Position numbers and translations under genes: made by a program. 21,016 nucleotides of DNA from assembly GCA_900548205.1 (NCBI GenBank), contig URJS01000038.1:1-21016 (forward strand), in the 5' to 3' direction. This DNA is from an uncultured Roseburia sp. GTDB lineage: Bacteria > Bacillota > Clostridia > Lachnospirales > Lachnospiraceae. The notes beneath the pieces were generated by a model. The model searched no databases. It was not told the DNA's origin and was given only the letters and a program-made list of their open reading frames with translations. Positions 8,305-15,673 of the stretch are shown here, piece after piece (position 1 is the first letter of the stretch; every line of letters starts with the position of its first letter).

Positions 8305-9525
8305 ATGATTTCAAAAAGGATAAAAAAGGCTTTGGAGGGCAGCTCGGCGATTCGTGCAATGTTTGTGGAGGGGAAGGAGCTGGCTGCGCGTTATGGTGCA
8401 GAAAATGTCTATGATTTTTCTCTGGGCAATCCGGCAGCGCTTCCTCCTGCAGCGTTAAATCAGGAAATCCGGCAGCTTACGATAGAGAGTGATGCATGGG
8501 AGGAGGGTGCGCAGGCGCTTCACGGATATATGGAAAATGCGGGACATGCCGGCGTGCGGCAGGCGATTGCAGAAAATCTAAATGAGCGGTTCGGGACAAA
8601 TTTTTCAGCACATAATTTGATCATGACGGTCGGCGCTGCCGGCGCGCTCAATATTATTTTCCAGACGCTGTTAGACCCGGAGGACGAGGTACTTGTGTTT
8701 GCTCCGTTTTTTGGGGAATATCGCCAGTATGCCGAGAATTTTCATGCGAAGCTTGTGGTTGTGCAGCCGGATTTTGAGACATTTGAGCCGGATCTGGCAG
8801 ATTTAGAGAAAAAGATTTCAGGAAAAACGAGGATAGTGCTTATCAATACGCCCAATAACCCGACCGGGGTGATTTATAAGCCGAAAACATTGGAGGCGAT
8901 TGCTGCGATTTTGGAGCGGGGGCAGCAGAAGTATGGCGCGGATATTTACCTCGTTTCCGATGAGCCGTATCGTGAGCTTGTCTATAACGGGGCAGCGGAG
9001 GATTTTTTGACGAATTATTATAGGAATACGATTGTCGCCTATTCATTCAGTAAGTCGTTATCTCTGCCGGGAGAACGGATCGGCTATGTGGCGATTCCGG
9101 ATGAGGCTTCCGATGCGGAGGCAATTATCCGCGGCATGGAGATCGCCAACCGTACGCTTGGCTTTGTGAACGCGCCCTCTCTGATGCAGAAGGCGGTAGC
9201 AAGATGCTTAAGCGAGAAAGCGGACGTGGAATTCTATAATAAAAATCGCGTGGCGCTGTACGAATATCTGACGGAGCTTGGTTTTACCTGTATCAAGCCA
9301 GAGGGAGCCTTTTATCTGTGGGTGAAATCACCGCTTGAGCGGGAGGAGGATTTTATAGGAGAGGCAAAGAAGCTGCATATTTTGCTGGTGGGAGGCAGCG
9401 CGTTCGGATGTCCGGGATATGTCCGTCTGGCATATTGTGTTTCGCATGAGACCGTAAAAAATTCGCGAAAGGCGTTTGCAGCGCTGGCAGAGGTCTGTCT
9501 TGGAAGAAAAACGTTTGGGAGGTGA
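8305..9525 (+). CDS. Pyridoxal-phosphate-dependent class I/II aminotransferase
   Basis: Predicted 406 aa (from ATG 8305, MISKRIKKALEGSS). An upstream in-frame ATG at 8293 exists, but GAGG at 8295-8298 is well placed only for 8305. Fold type I aminotransferase signatures: the N-terminal DFSLGNPAALPP segment that closes on the substrate, NTPNNPTG (181-188), SDEPYRE with the cofactor-binding Asp219, the Schiff-base Lys250 in SFSKSLSLPGERIGY, and the C-terminal GYVRLAYC carrying the carboxylate-binding Arg. It should move an amino group between an amino acid and a 2-oxoacid in the cytoplasm. The substrate (aspartate, aromatic or another amino acid) cannot be decided from sequence. Five bases separate it from the next aminotransferase gene, so they are co-transcribed. 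Confidence 0.92.
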   Translation: MISKRIKKALEGSSAIRAMFVEGKELAARYGAENVYDFSLGNPAALPPAALNQEIRQLTIESDAWEEGAQALHGYMENAGHAGVRQAIAENLNERFGTNFSAHNLIMTVGAAGALNIIFQTLLDPEDEVLVFAPFFGEYRQYAENFHAKLVVVQPDFETFEPDLADLEKKISGKTRIVLINTPNNPTGVIYKPKTLEAIAAILERGQQKYGADIYLVSDEPYRELVYNGAAEDFLTNYYRNTIVAYSFSKSLSLPGERIGYVAIPDEASDAEAIIRGMEIANRTLGFVNAPSLMQKAVARCLSEKADVEFYNKNRVALYEYLTELGFTCIKPEGAFYLWVKSPLEREEDFIGEAKKLHILLVGGSAFGCPGYVRLAYCVSHETVKNSRKAFAALAEVCLGRKTFGR

Positions 9526-9530
9526 GAAAG

Positions 9531-10589
9531 ATGGATCGCTGGGAAGATTATGTGCGAAGGGTTGTTCCATATGTTCCGGGAGAACAGCCTAAGGAGCAGG
9601 GAGTCATAAAGTTAAATACGAATGAGAATCCATATCCGTCTGCACCGGGGGTGAGGGAGGCTTTCAAAAAGCTTGATGCAGAGCGGCTGCGCTTTTATCC
9701 TGCGCCGGACTGCGGGGTGCTTGTGGATGCGATTGCAGCGTATTATGGGCTTAGCAGCAGTCAGATTTTTGCAGGTGTTGGTTCTGATGATGTGCTTGCC
9801 ATGATTTTTCTGACATTTTTTAATTCCGAAAAACCGATTTTGTTTCCGGATATTACGTATTCTTTTTATGATGTGTGGGCAGATATGCTGCGTATTCCAT
9901 ATGAGACAAGGGCTTTGGATGAGCATTTTAAGATACGCGCTAAGGACTACGATACCGAAAACGGAGGAGTGATTTTTCCAAATCCAAATGCACCGACCGG
10001 AATTTTCATGGAGCTTTCGGAGGTGGAGCGCATTCTTTCGCAGAACAGGCGGTCAGTGGTGGTTGTGGATGAGGCATATATTGACTTTGGCGGCCAGTCA
10101 GCGCTTCCGCTCCTTGCAAAATATGAGAACCTTTTGATCGTGCAGACCTTTTCCAAGTCGCGTTCTCTTGCCGGAATGCGGATCGGCTTTGCAATGGGGA
10201 GTCCGAAGCTGATCAGCTGCCTTAATGACGTGAAATATTCGTTTAATTCGTATACCTTAAGCTATGCAGCGCTCATGCTCGGCGTGGAGGCGATGCGTGA
10301 TCGGGCATATTTTGAGGAGACAAGAGAAAAAATTATAGCGACGAGAGCGTGGAGCAGAAGGGAGTTGGAGCGTTTGGGCTTTTTTTGTACGGATTCTAAG
10401 GGGAATTTTCTTTTTGCAGCGCATAAAAGAGCTGCGGCGCGTGATATATTTGAAGCGTTAAAGGAGAAAAATATTTATGTGCGCCATTTTCAGAAGGAGC
10501 GTATCAATAACTATCTGCGTATCAGTATCGGTACGCAGACAGAGATGGAAACGCTTGTCAGATGCCTGGAGGCGTACTTGGGGTGCTAG
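9531..10589 (+). CDS. hisC: HisC-like aminotransferase (histidinol-phosphate or related)
   Basis: Predicted 352 aa from ATG 9531, with GGGAGG eight bases upstream. An in-frame GTG at 9522 would overlap that site. HisC-type marks: KLNTNENPYPSAPGV at 27-41, PNPNAPTG near 150-157, VVDEAYIDF with the pyridoxal-binding Asp180, Schiff-base Lys209 in TFSKSRSLAGMRIGFAMG, and RISIGT (Arg330) near the end. HisC converts histidinol phosphate and 2-oxoglutarate in histidine synthesis. It is not beside other his genes, so a side role (aromatic amino acids) or a CobD-like threonine-phosphate decarboxylase role is possible; I prefer HisC-like. The stop TAG lies in a CTAG palindrome that also gives the stop of the convergent CPBP gene, so the two genes overlap by 4 bases. 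Confidence 0.85.
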   Translation: MDRWEDYVRRVVPYVPGEQPKEQGVIKLNTNENPYPSAPGVREAFKKLDAERLRFYPAPDCGVLVDAIAAYYGLSSSQIFAGVGSDDVLAMIFLTFFNSEKPILFPDITYSFYDVWADMLRIPYETRALDEHFKIRAKDYDTENGGVIFPNPNAPTGIFMELSEVERILSQNRRSVVVVDEAYIDFGGQSALPLLAKYENLLIVQTFSKSRSLAGMRIGFAMGSPKLISCLNDVKYSFNSYTLSYAALMLGVEAMRDRAYFEETREKIIATRAWSRRELERLGFFCTDSKGNFLFAAHKRAAARDIFEALKEKNIYVRHFQKERINNYLRISIGTQTEMETLVRCLEAYLGC

Positions 10590-11443
10590 AGGCTGTCTGC
10601 ATTAGATTTTCGGGTTGCTCCTGCGCGAAAGAGGAGCAGTCCGCCCACTGTGACGGCGATGCCAAAGAGCAGCCAGAATAAGAATGAAAAGACGGAGTCT
10701 ACGATAGTGATAAACTGACTGATGACTGTTCCCCAGAAGTTAAACAGTATGTGCAGCAGTATGGCATGGGAGATGCTGCCGCCGCGGTGGCAGACATAGC
10801 CCAAGATCAGCCCAAGGAAAAAAGCATAGATTCCCTGCAGGAGGTTCATGTGGAAAACGCCGAACAATAAAGCCTGCAGGATATTTGCCGCCCAAAAGGG
10901 AAGTGCGCGCCTTGCCTGACGGAGTGTGACGCCGCGGAAAATAAGTTCCTCGGAGAGTGGTGCAAAAAGGACGGAATAGCAGAACATACTGATCGTCAGG
11001 GAGCTGTCCATGCCTGCGCTCTCCATTAAATTCATATACTGCTCCAGCCACTGCGGAAACAGGGCGGAAACAAAAGAGATCAGATAACTGGTCAGATATT
11101 GTGTGCCGGGCATTAAAAGAAGAATGCCAATGACAGTCATAGGATGAAAGGTGCGTCGTATGTCAAGGATGACGCTGCCCTCGTAGCAGACATAATACCA
11201 TATGCCGAATACGGCGATATTCATTGAGGCATAAACGATCATGATGACCGTATTAAAGGAGATGCTGCTCCATAAGCTGGTCAGATCCATGAAAGAAAAG
11301 GAACCTGAAGGCTGGATGAGGGTATACCATGCACCTTCTGACAGGGCAGAAATGCCCATTCCAAAAAATACGGCACAATATTGCACGATATTTGTCAGCA
11401 GAAGGGGTACTAACGCGAAAAAGAAATGTCCGACTTTTTTCAT
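10586..11443 (-). CDS. CPBP-family (CAAX/Abi) intramembrane metalloprotease
   Basis: 285 aa, strongly hydrophobic with about eight membrane segments. The three family motifs are present: EELIFRG (Glu165, Glu166, Arg170), FGVFHMN (His198) and HAILLHILFNFWG (His231, Asn235). In characterised relatives (Rce1-like) these residues bind a metal and cleave membrane-associated substrates; bacterial members are tied to bacteriocin processing, immunity or surface protein display, but most are unassigned. GGAG lies about 12 bases before ATG. It is monocistronic with its own promoter at 11509-11537 and converges on the HisC-like gene, so it has no operon partner to hint at its substrate. Confidence 0.88.
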   Translation of the reverse strand: MKKVGHFFFALVPLLLTNIVQYCAVFFGMGISALSEGAWYTLIQPSGSFSFMDLTSLWSSISFNTVIMIVYASMNIAVFGIWYYVCYEGSVILDIRRTFHPMTVIGILLLMPGTQYLTSYLISFVSALFPQWLEQYMNLMESAGMDSSLTISMFCYSVLFAPLSEELIFRGVTLRQARRALPFWAANILQALLFGVFHMNLLQGIYAFFLGLILGYVCHRGGSISHAILLHILFNFWGTVISQFITIVDSVFSFLFWLLFGIAVTVGGLLLFRAGATRKSNADSL

Positions 11444-11508
11444 AAAATACGTTCTCCGGTTATCATAAATGTAAAATAAAACGCTTGCAATTTTAAAATA
11501 TTTTTATT

Positions 11509-11537
11509 ATTATAACAAGCATGTGTCGTGAATGCAA
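11509..11537 (-). promoter_or_regulatory. Promoter of the CPBP protease gene
   Basis: On the minus strand, TTGCAT (11537-11532) and a perfect TATAAT (11514-11509) are 17 bases apart. This predicts a leader of about 60 bases before the ATG at 11443. Confidence 0.7.
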
Positions 11538-11594
11538 GGCATGTTTTCGCGTAGCTTTGGCTGAAAATATGAGATAAAAGCGGACAAAACAGTG

Positions 11595-11623
11595 TTTACT
11601 TTAAAGCTTTAATATGATAAAAT
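11595..11623 (+). promoter_or_regulatory. Promoter of the yerC-like gene
   Basis: TTTACT (11595-11600) and TAAAAT (11618-11623) are 17 bases apart. The upstream in-frame ATG at 11622 falls inside this -10, which supports the later start at 11655. Confidence 0.65.
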
Positions 11624-11654
11624 GACAAATGAGGGAAAAAGAAGGAGAAGGATT

Positions 11655-11954
11655 ATGAGTAAAAAGCTTAGGACAGAAGCAGTGGATCATCTTTTTGATG
11701 CAATTTTAAGTTTACAAAACAGAGAGGAATGCTACACTTTTTTTGAGGATGTCTGTACTGTCAACGAGTTACTCTCTCTGTCGCAGCGCTTTGAGGTTGC
11801 AAAGATGCTTCGCGAACAGAAAACCTATCTGGATATTGCCGAAAAAACAGGAGCGTCTACGGCAACGATCAGCCGCGTAAACCGTTCCCTGAATTATGGA
11901 AATGACGGTTATGATATGGTATTTTCGCGTTTGCAGGAGGAGTCTCAGGAATAG
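11655..11954 (+). CDS. yerC: YerC/YecD-type TrpR-related transcriptional regulator
   Basis: Predicted 99 aa from ATG 11655, preceded by AAGGAG. It is all-helical, with a helix-turn-helix in the second half (SLSQRFEVAKMLREQKTYLDIAEKTGASTATISRVNRSL, about residues 40-76), the arrangement of the Trp repressor superfamily. The length is normal for the YerC family of Firmicutes. Members are found as DNA-binding repressors whose ligand is usually unknown; a link to tryptophan is not shown here. It is transcribed alone and ends at the bidirectional terminator at 12001-12050. Confidence 0.88.
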   Translation: MSKKLRTEAVDHLFDAILSLQNREECYTFFEDVCTVNELLSLSQRFEVAKMLREQKTYLDIAEKTGASTATISRVNRSLNYGNDGYDMVFSRLQEESQE

Positions 11955-12000
11955 AGAGAGGATGGCGCAGGACCACGCTGTCTGTCGGGAGATTTTCTGT

Positions 12001-12050
12001 AAAAATAACAGACTGCCGTACTTATTTTTGTACGGCAGTCTGTTATTTTT
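12001..12050. terminator. Perfect bidirectional terminator between convergent genes
   Basis: A perfect 21-bp stem (12001-12021 with 12030-12050) around an 8-base loop. The A-tract on one side and T-tract on the other are part of the stem, so it works on both strands. The DUF1836 stop codon (12043-12045, minus strand) is inside the right arm, so that gene ends within its own terminator. Confidence 0.93.
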
Positions 12051-12663
12051 GTGTGTTTGTTTCGCTTGCTTCTGCTGCGGCACGGTCAATCATTTTTTCA
12101 ATGAGTGTCTTTTTTACATAGACGTCATAGCTTAGCATACAGATAAAGCTGAAGGTACGAAGCAGGTCGGCGTCTTCCTGTGGGGCGTCGGGAAATGTCT
12201 GCTGAGCAGTCTGAAGCTTTTTGGTGATGTCCTTCATAACATGAAAGGTTTCCTCATGCTCCAGACTAAAGACCTCCTTATAAATATCCTCAAGACTGTA
12301 GATGTTTTCATCTTTTTTGCCAAAGTACTTGTCCGTGATCGGATTTAAGATGCTCTGAATATCTCCGATGCTTAAAATGCTCTTGAAATAATAAATAAAG
12401 ATCAGTGTAAGCATGTGCTCCTTGCTGTACTTCTTCTTGTCCGGCGGCGGGAGCAGGTTATTTTTGGCATAGTTGTTGATCATGGTCTTAGTCAGGATCT
12501 TGTCATCCTCATGACGCTTAAAATCGGCAAGCTGGGAATCCATAAAGGTTGTGATCTGATCCATATATAAATCAATGCTCGGAATGTCCTCCGGCTTTAC
12601 ATAATCAAGCTTTTTCAGGCTTTCTAACAGTTTTCGCAAGAATTGCTTTGTATTTGCATCCAT
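12043..12663 (-). CDS. DUF1836 protein with MerR-like helix-turn-helix
   Basis: 206 aa, with AGAGGTG eight bases before ATG. The stretch about 57-95 (LTKTMINNYAKNNLLPPP, then KKKYSKEHMLTLIFIYYFK) matches the N-terminal MerR-like helix-turn-helix seen in DUF1836 proteins of Firmicutes; the rest is helical and has no recognised effector domain. The function is unassigned in the family, but DNA binding is a fair inference. Its promoter is overlaid by a perfect 21-bp palindrome (12689-12709), which suggests autoregulation, and it is divergent from pcrA. No membrane segment or signal peptide is visible. Confidence 0.85.
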   Translation of the reverse strand: MDANTKQFLRKLLESLKKLDYVKPEDIPSIDLYMDQITTFMDSQLADFKRHEDDKILTKTMINNYAKNNLLPPPDKKKYSKEHMLTLIFIYYFKSILSIGDIQSILNPITDKYFGKKDENIYSLEDIYKEVFSLEHEETFHVMKDITKKLQTAQQTFPDAPQEDADLLRTFSFICMLSYDVYVKKTLIEKMIDRAAAEASETNTQK

Positions 12664-12685
12664 ATTTTGTCACCTCTTATTTCAT

Positions 12686-12714
12686 ATTATATAGTTTTCA
12701 AAACTATATGACAA
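12686..12714 (-). promoter_or_regulatory. DUF1836 promoter with a palindromic operator in its spacer
   Basis: On the minus strand, TTGTCA (12714-12709) and TATAAT (12691-12686) are 17 bases apart. The palindrome ATATAGTTTT-C-AAAACTATAT (12689-12709) fills the whole spacer and touches both hexamers, so a protein bound there would exclude RNA polymerase. Confidence 0.75.
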
Positions 12715-12778
12715 GAGAGAAATAGATGAAAAAATAAGAAAATGTGTTCTGTTTTCTATCGAAATGGAGGGAAAAGTA

Positions 12779-12787
12779 TGCTATAAT
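12779..12787 (+). promoter_or_regulatory. Extended -10 promoter of pcrA
   Basis: TG-C-TATAAT (12779-12787) is a perfect extended -10. There is no good -35. Transcription would start about 12794, leaving a ~25-base leader with AAAGGA before ATG 12819. Confidence 0.6.
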
Positions 12788-12818
12788 GAAGACTATCAAA
12801 AGAAAAGGACTGGATAGT

Positions 12819-15053
12819 ATGAGTATTTACGATACATTAAATGAGCAGCAGCAGCTTGGTGTGACGACGACGGAGGGACCGGTACTGATCCTTGCGGGGG
12901 CAGGCTCCGGAAAAACGCGGGTTCTGACGCATCGGACGGCATATCTGATCGAGGAGAAGGGGATCAACCCCTATCATATTATGGCGATCACTTTTACAAA
13001 TAAGGCTGCCGGGGAGATGCGCGAGCGAATTGATGCGATGGTCGGCTACGGTTCTGAGAGTATCTGGGTTTCGACGTTTCATTCCACCTGTGTGCGCATT
13101 TTACGGCGTCATATTGACCGCATCGGCTATGACACGAATTTTACGATTTATGATGCAGATGATTCCAAGTCGGTGATGAAGGAGGTCTGCAAGCGACTGA
13201 ATATTGATACGAAGATTTATAAGGAGAGAAGTCTGCTTGCGGCAATTTCAAAGGCGAAGGATGAGTTGGTTTCGCCGGAGCAGTTTGCGCAAAGAGCTAT
13301 GGTTTCCGGTGATTTTGGCAAGCGCAGACAGGCAGAGGCTTATCTGGAATATCAGAACGCCCTAAAGAAAAATAACGCGCTTGATTTTGACGATTTGATC
13401 GTAAAGACGGTTGAGCTATTTCGGAATGACGCGGAGGTGCTGGACTATTATCAGGAGCGTTTTCGCTATATTATGGTCGATGAGTATCAGGACACCAATA
13501 CGGCACAGTTTGAGCTTATCCGCCTGCTGGCGGGAAAGTATCAGAATCTTTGTGTGGTGGGGGACGATGACCAGTCGATCTATAAGTTCCGCGGGGCAAA
13601 TATTTACAATATCTTAAATTTTGAGAAGCATTTTCCCGATGCCGTGACAATTAAGCTGGAGCAGAATTATCGTTCGACGCAAAATATTTTGGATGCTGCA
13701 AATAATGTCATTGCGAATAACGTCGGCAGAAAGAGCAAGTCTCTTTGGACGGCAAATGACAGGGGAGAGAAGCTTGATTTCGAGCAGTTTGACACAGCAT
13801 ATGAGGAGGCTGATTTTGTTGCGCGCAATATTCAGGCGGGTGTGCGCACGGGCAAATACGGTTATGGGGATTATGCCGTGCTTTATCGGACAAACGCGCA
13901 GTCACGTCTGTTCGAGGAGCGTTTTCTCGTTGCCAATATTCCATATAAAATTGTCGGCGGCGTAAACTTTTATGCAAGAAAAGAGATCAAGGATCTGCTG
14001 GCGTATTTAAAGACCATTGATAACGGGCGGGACGATCTTGCCGTGCGCCGTATTATCAATGTGCCGAAGCGCGGAATCGGTGCGACGACGCTTAACCGTG
14101 TGTCTGATTATGCAGAGGCGTATGACATTAGCTTTTATGATGCGTTAAAGAGGGCAGATGAGATTCCGTCTATGGGAAAGGCAGCTGTGAAGATCAGACC
14201 GTTTGTCACATTGGTCCAGATGATGAGAAGTAAGCTGCCATATCTTGGCGTAACGGAGCTTTTGCGGGAGCTGATCGAGGAGACCGGTTATGTGAAGGAG
14301 CTTGAGGCGGAGGGAACGGACGAAGCACAGGCGCGGATTGAGAATATCGACGAGCTTATCAGCAAGGCGGCAAGCTATGAGGAGAGTGAGGAGCAGCCGA
14401 CGCTTGGCGGATTTTTGGAGGAGGTAGCGCTCGTCGCGGATATTGACGGGCTGGAAGAAGGAAATGAATATGTGGTGTTGATGACGCTGCATAGCGCCAA
14501 GGGACTTGAGTTTCCGAAGGTTTATCTGGCGGGCATGGAGGACGGACTTTTTCCGAGCTATATGTCGATCGTCTCGGACAACGCAGCCGAGGAGCTGGAG
14601 GAGGAGCGCCGCCTTGCCTATGTTGGGATAACGCGGGCGATGAAGGAGCTTGCGATTACCTGTGCAAGACAGCGGATGATCCGCGGGGAGACACAGTTTA
14701 ACAGGGTTTCCCGTTTTATAAAGGAGATTCCTGACGAGTTGCTTTCTGAAAAGCCTCAAAAAAATGCTTATGCGGAAAAGAAAGAATCCGGCGCGCCTGT
14801 GCGGCAGGGACGTATTACGATGCGGCAGCAGATGTCAGGGCAGAGTATGCAGGCGCGGGCGTTTGCCTCAGCGAGCACGGCAAAGGGAGGCTTAAGCTAT
14901 GGCGTGGGTGACCGCGTCTCTCATGTGAAGTTTGGAACCGGCACGGTGACCGGGATCGTTGCGGGAGGGCGAGATTTTGAGGTGACAGTGGCATTTGATT
15001 CGGCAGGAACCAAAAAGATGTTTGCGTCCTTTGCAAAGTTAAAAAAAGTATAA
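12819..15053 (+). CDS. pcrA: ATP-dependent 3'-5' DNA helicase of the UvrD/PcrA family
   Basis: Predicted 744 aa, the usual size for PcrA. The longer frame beginning at 12744 would include the promoter, so I chose ATG 12819 (MSIYDTLNEQQQLGV). Superfamily 1A motifs: Q motif LNEQQ, Walker A AGAGSGKT (26-33), TFTNKAAGEMRERI (Ia), DEYQDT (221-226), GDDDQSIYKFRGA (248-260), the LMTLHSAKGLEFPKVYLAG block, DGLFP, and ERRLAYVGITRAM near 600. A C-terminal Tudor-like domain (GDRVSHVKFGTGTVTGI) binds RNA polymerase in the known enzymes. It unwinds DNA in nucleotide excision repair, removes RecA and helps rolling-circle replication. A weak AT-rich hairpin without a T-run follows (15050-15067), so no clear terminator is seen. 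Confidence 0.96.
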   Translation: MSIYDTLNEQQQLGVTTTEGPVLILAGAGSGKTRVLTHRTAYLIEEKGINPYHIMAITFTNKAAGEMRERIDAMVGYGSESIWVSTFHSTCVRILRRHIDRIGYDTNFTIYDADDSKSVMKEVCKRLNIDTKIYKERSLLAAISKAKDELVSPEQFAQRAMVSGDFGKRRQAEAYLEYQNALKKNNALDFDDLIVKTVELFRNDAEVLDYYQERFRYIMVDEYQDTNTAQFELIRLLAGKYQNLCVVGDDDQSIYKFRGANIYNILNFEKHFPDAVTIKLEQNYRSTQNILDAANNVIANNVGRKSKSLWTANDRGEKLDFEQFDTAYEEADFVARNIQAGVRTGKYGYGDYAVLYRTNAQSRLFEERFLVANIPYKIVGGVNFYARKEIKDLLAYLKTIDNGRDDLAVRRIINVPKRGIGATTLNRVSDYAEAYDISFYDALKRADEIPSMGKAAVKIRPFVTLVQMMRSKLPYLGVTELLRELIEETGYVKELEAEGTDEAQARIENIDELISKAASYEESEEQPTLGGFLEEVALVADIDGLEEGNEYVVLMTLHSAKGLEFPKVYLAGMEDGLFPSYMSIVSDNAAEELEEERRLAYVGITRAMKELAITCARQRMIRGETQFNRVSRFIKEIPDELLSEKPQKNAYAEKKESGAPVRQGRITMRQQMSGQSMQARAFASASTAKGGLSYGVGDRVSHVKFGTGTVTGIVAGGRDFEVTVAFDSAGTKKMFASFAKLKKV

Positions 15054-15088
15054 ATTTGCGAATTTATATAGGCGAATTGGGAAACATA

Positions 15089-15097
15089 TGATATAAT
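15089..15097 (+). promoter_or_regulatory. Extended -10 promoter of the small membrane protein gene
   Basis: TG-A-TATAAT (15089-15097) is a perfect extended -10 with no clear -35, about 58 bases before the ATG. Confidence 0.6.
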
Positions 15098-15154
15098 CAA
15101 TAAAAAGAAACTAATTGTGGAAGCGCAGTAAATAAATAACAGGAGGATGACCAG

Positions 15155-15439
15155 ATGAGCAAGATGGAGGAATTGATGAGCATGACAAAGTTGAATGATC
15201 TGCTGAACAAGAAGGAACAGGAGGAGAAGAAGGCTTCTAAGATCGTGTGGATTTTTGCGATCGTGGGTATTATCGTAGCGGTTGCCGCAGCAATCTATGG
15301 AATCTATCGCTTTTTCACCCCGGACTATTTAGATGATTTCGAGGACGAATTTGAGGATGATTTTGAAGATGATTTTTTCGAGGACGATGAGGACGACGAT
15401 GTGCTGGAGGAATCAGCGGAGAATAAGACAGAGGAGTAA
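15155..15439 (+). CDS. Small single-pass membrane protein with an acidic tail
   Basis: 94 aa, not assigned to a named family. AGGAGG lies about seven bases before ATG. A charged N-terminal helix (residues 1-29, KEQEEKKASK) is followed by one membrane helix (about 30-51, IVWIFAIVGIIVAVAAAIYG) and a C-terminal tail, of which residues 59-82 are nearly all Asp, Glu and Phe (repeated DDFED/EDDF). The acidic repeat may be low-complexity spacer or bind cations or basic partners; this is not known. It has its own promoter and terminator, so it is transcribed alone. Similar short, acidic-tailed membrane proteins occur in Lachnospiraceae genomes, from general knowledge only. Confidence 0.8.
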   Translation: MSKMEELMSMTKLNDLLNKKEQEEKKASKIVWIFAIVGIIVAVAAAIYGIYRFFTPDYLDDFEDEFEDDFEDDFFEDDEDDDVLEESAENKTEE

Positions 15440-15451
15440 TTCTGAGGTAAG

Positions 15452-15476
15452 AAGGGCTGCGGACAGCAGCCCTTTT
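15452..15476 (+). terminator. Rho-independent terminator
   Basis: AAGGGCTGC (15452-15460) and GCAGCCCTT (15466-15474) form a perfect 9-bp stem around GGACA, ending in TTTT. It ends the small membrane protein transcript. Confidence 0.92.
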
Positions 15477-15481
15477 GTGAT

Positions 15482-15510
15482 TTTATAGAAAGCTTTTTGG
15501 TTTTTATAAA
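15482..15510 (+). promoter_or_regulatory. Possible promoter of the rlmD-like gene
   Basis: TTTATA (15482-15487) and TATAAA (15505-15510) are 17 bases apart, just after the terminator. The hexamers are imperfect, so this is tentative. Confidence 0.4.
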
Positions 15511-15523
15511 ATGAAAGCGCCCC

Positions 15524-15586
15524 GCAGAGGCTTGTGCCGCAGCTGAGTAGAAGGATGCCGCTGCTGCGCGCCTCCGCAGGCGGAGG
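15524..15586 (+). promoter_or_regulatory. GC-rich structured leader before the rlmD-like gene
   Basis: GCAGAGGC (15524-15531) can pair with GCCTCCGC (15570-15577) with one mismatch, enclosing CGCAGC/GCTGCG (15538-15543, 15563-15568). The right arm can instead fold locally as CCTCCG-CAGG-CGGAGG (15571-15586). The two folds exclude each other. Nothing further upstream of the ribosome site (15661-15667) is recognised; this is only a candidate leader element. Confidence 0.4.
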
Positions 15587-15673
15587 AGCTTGGAGGATAG
15601 ATTTTTTCGTGTATGCTTTATGATTGGCGGACGAAGAATGCAGGGAGAATTAGGAAAGACAGGGAGGCTTTGC

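Noticed and set aside
10586..10589. Overlap of the HisC-like and CPBP stop codons in CTAG
   Set aside because: A 4-base convergent overlap at a palindromic stop is common and needs no special explanation.
15050..15067. Perfect AT-rich hairpin after pcrA (ATAAATT-TGCG-AATTTAT)
   Set aside because: The stem is weak and has no T-run after it. It is probably not a functional terminator.
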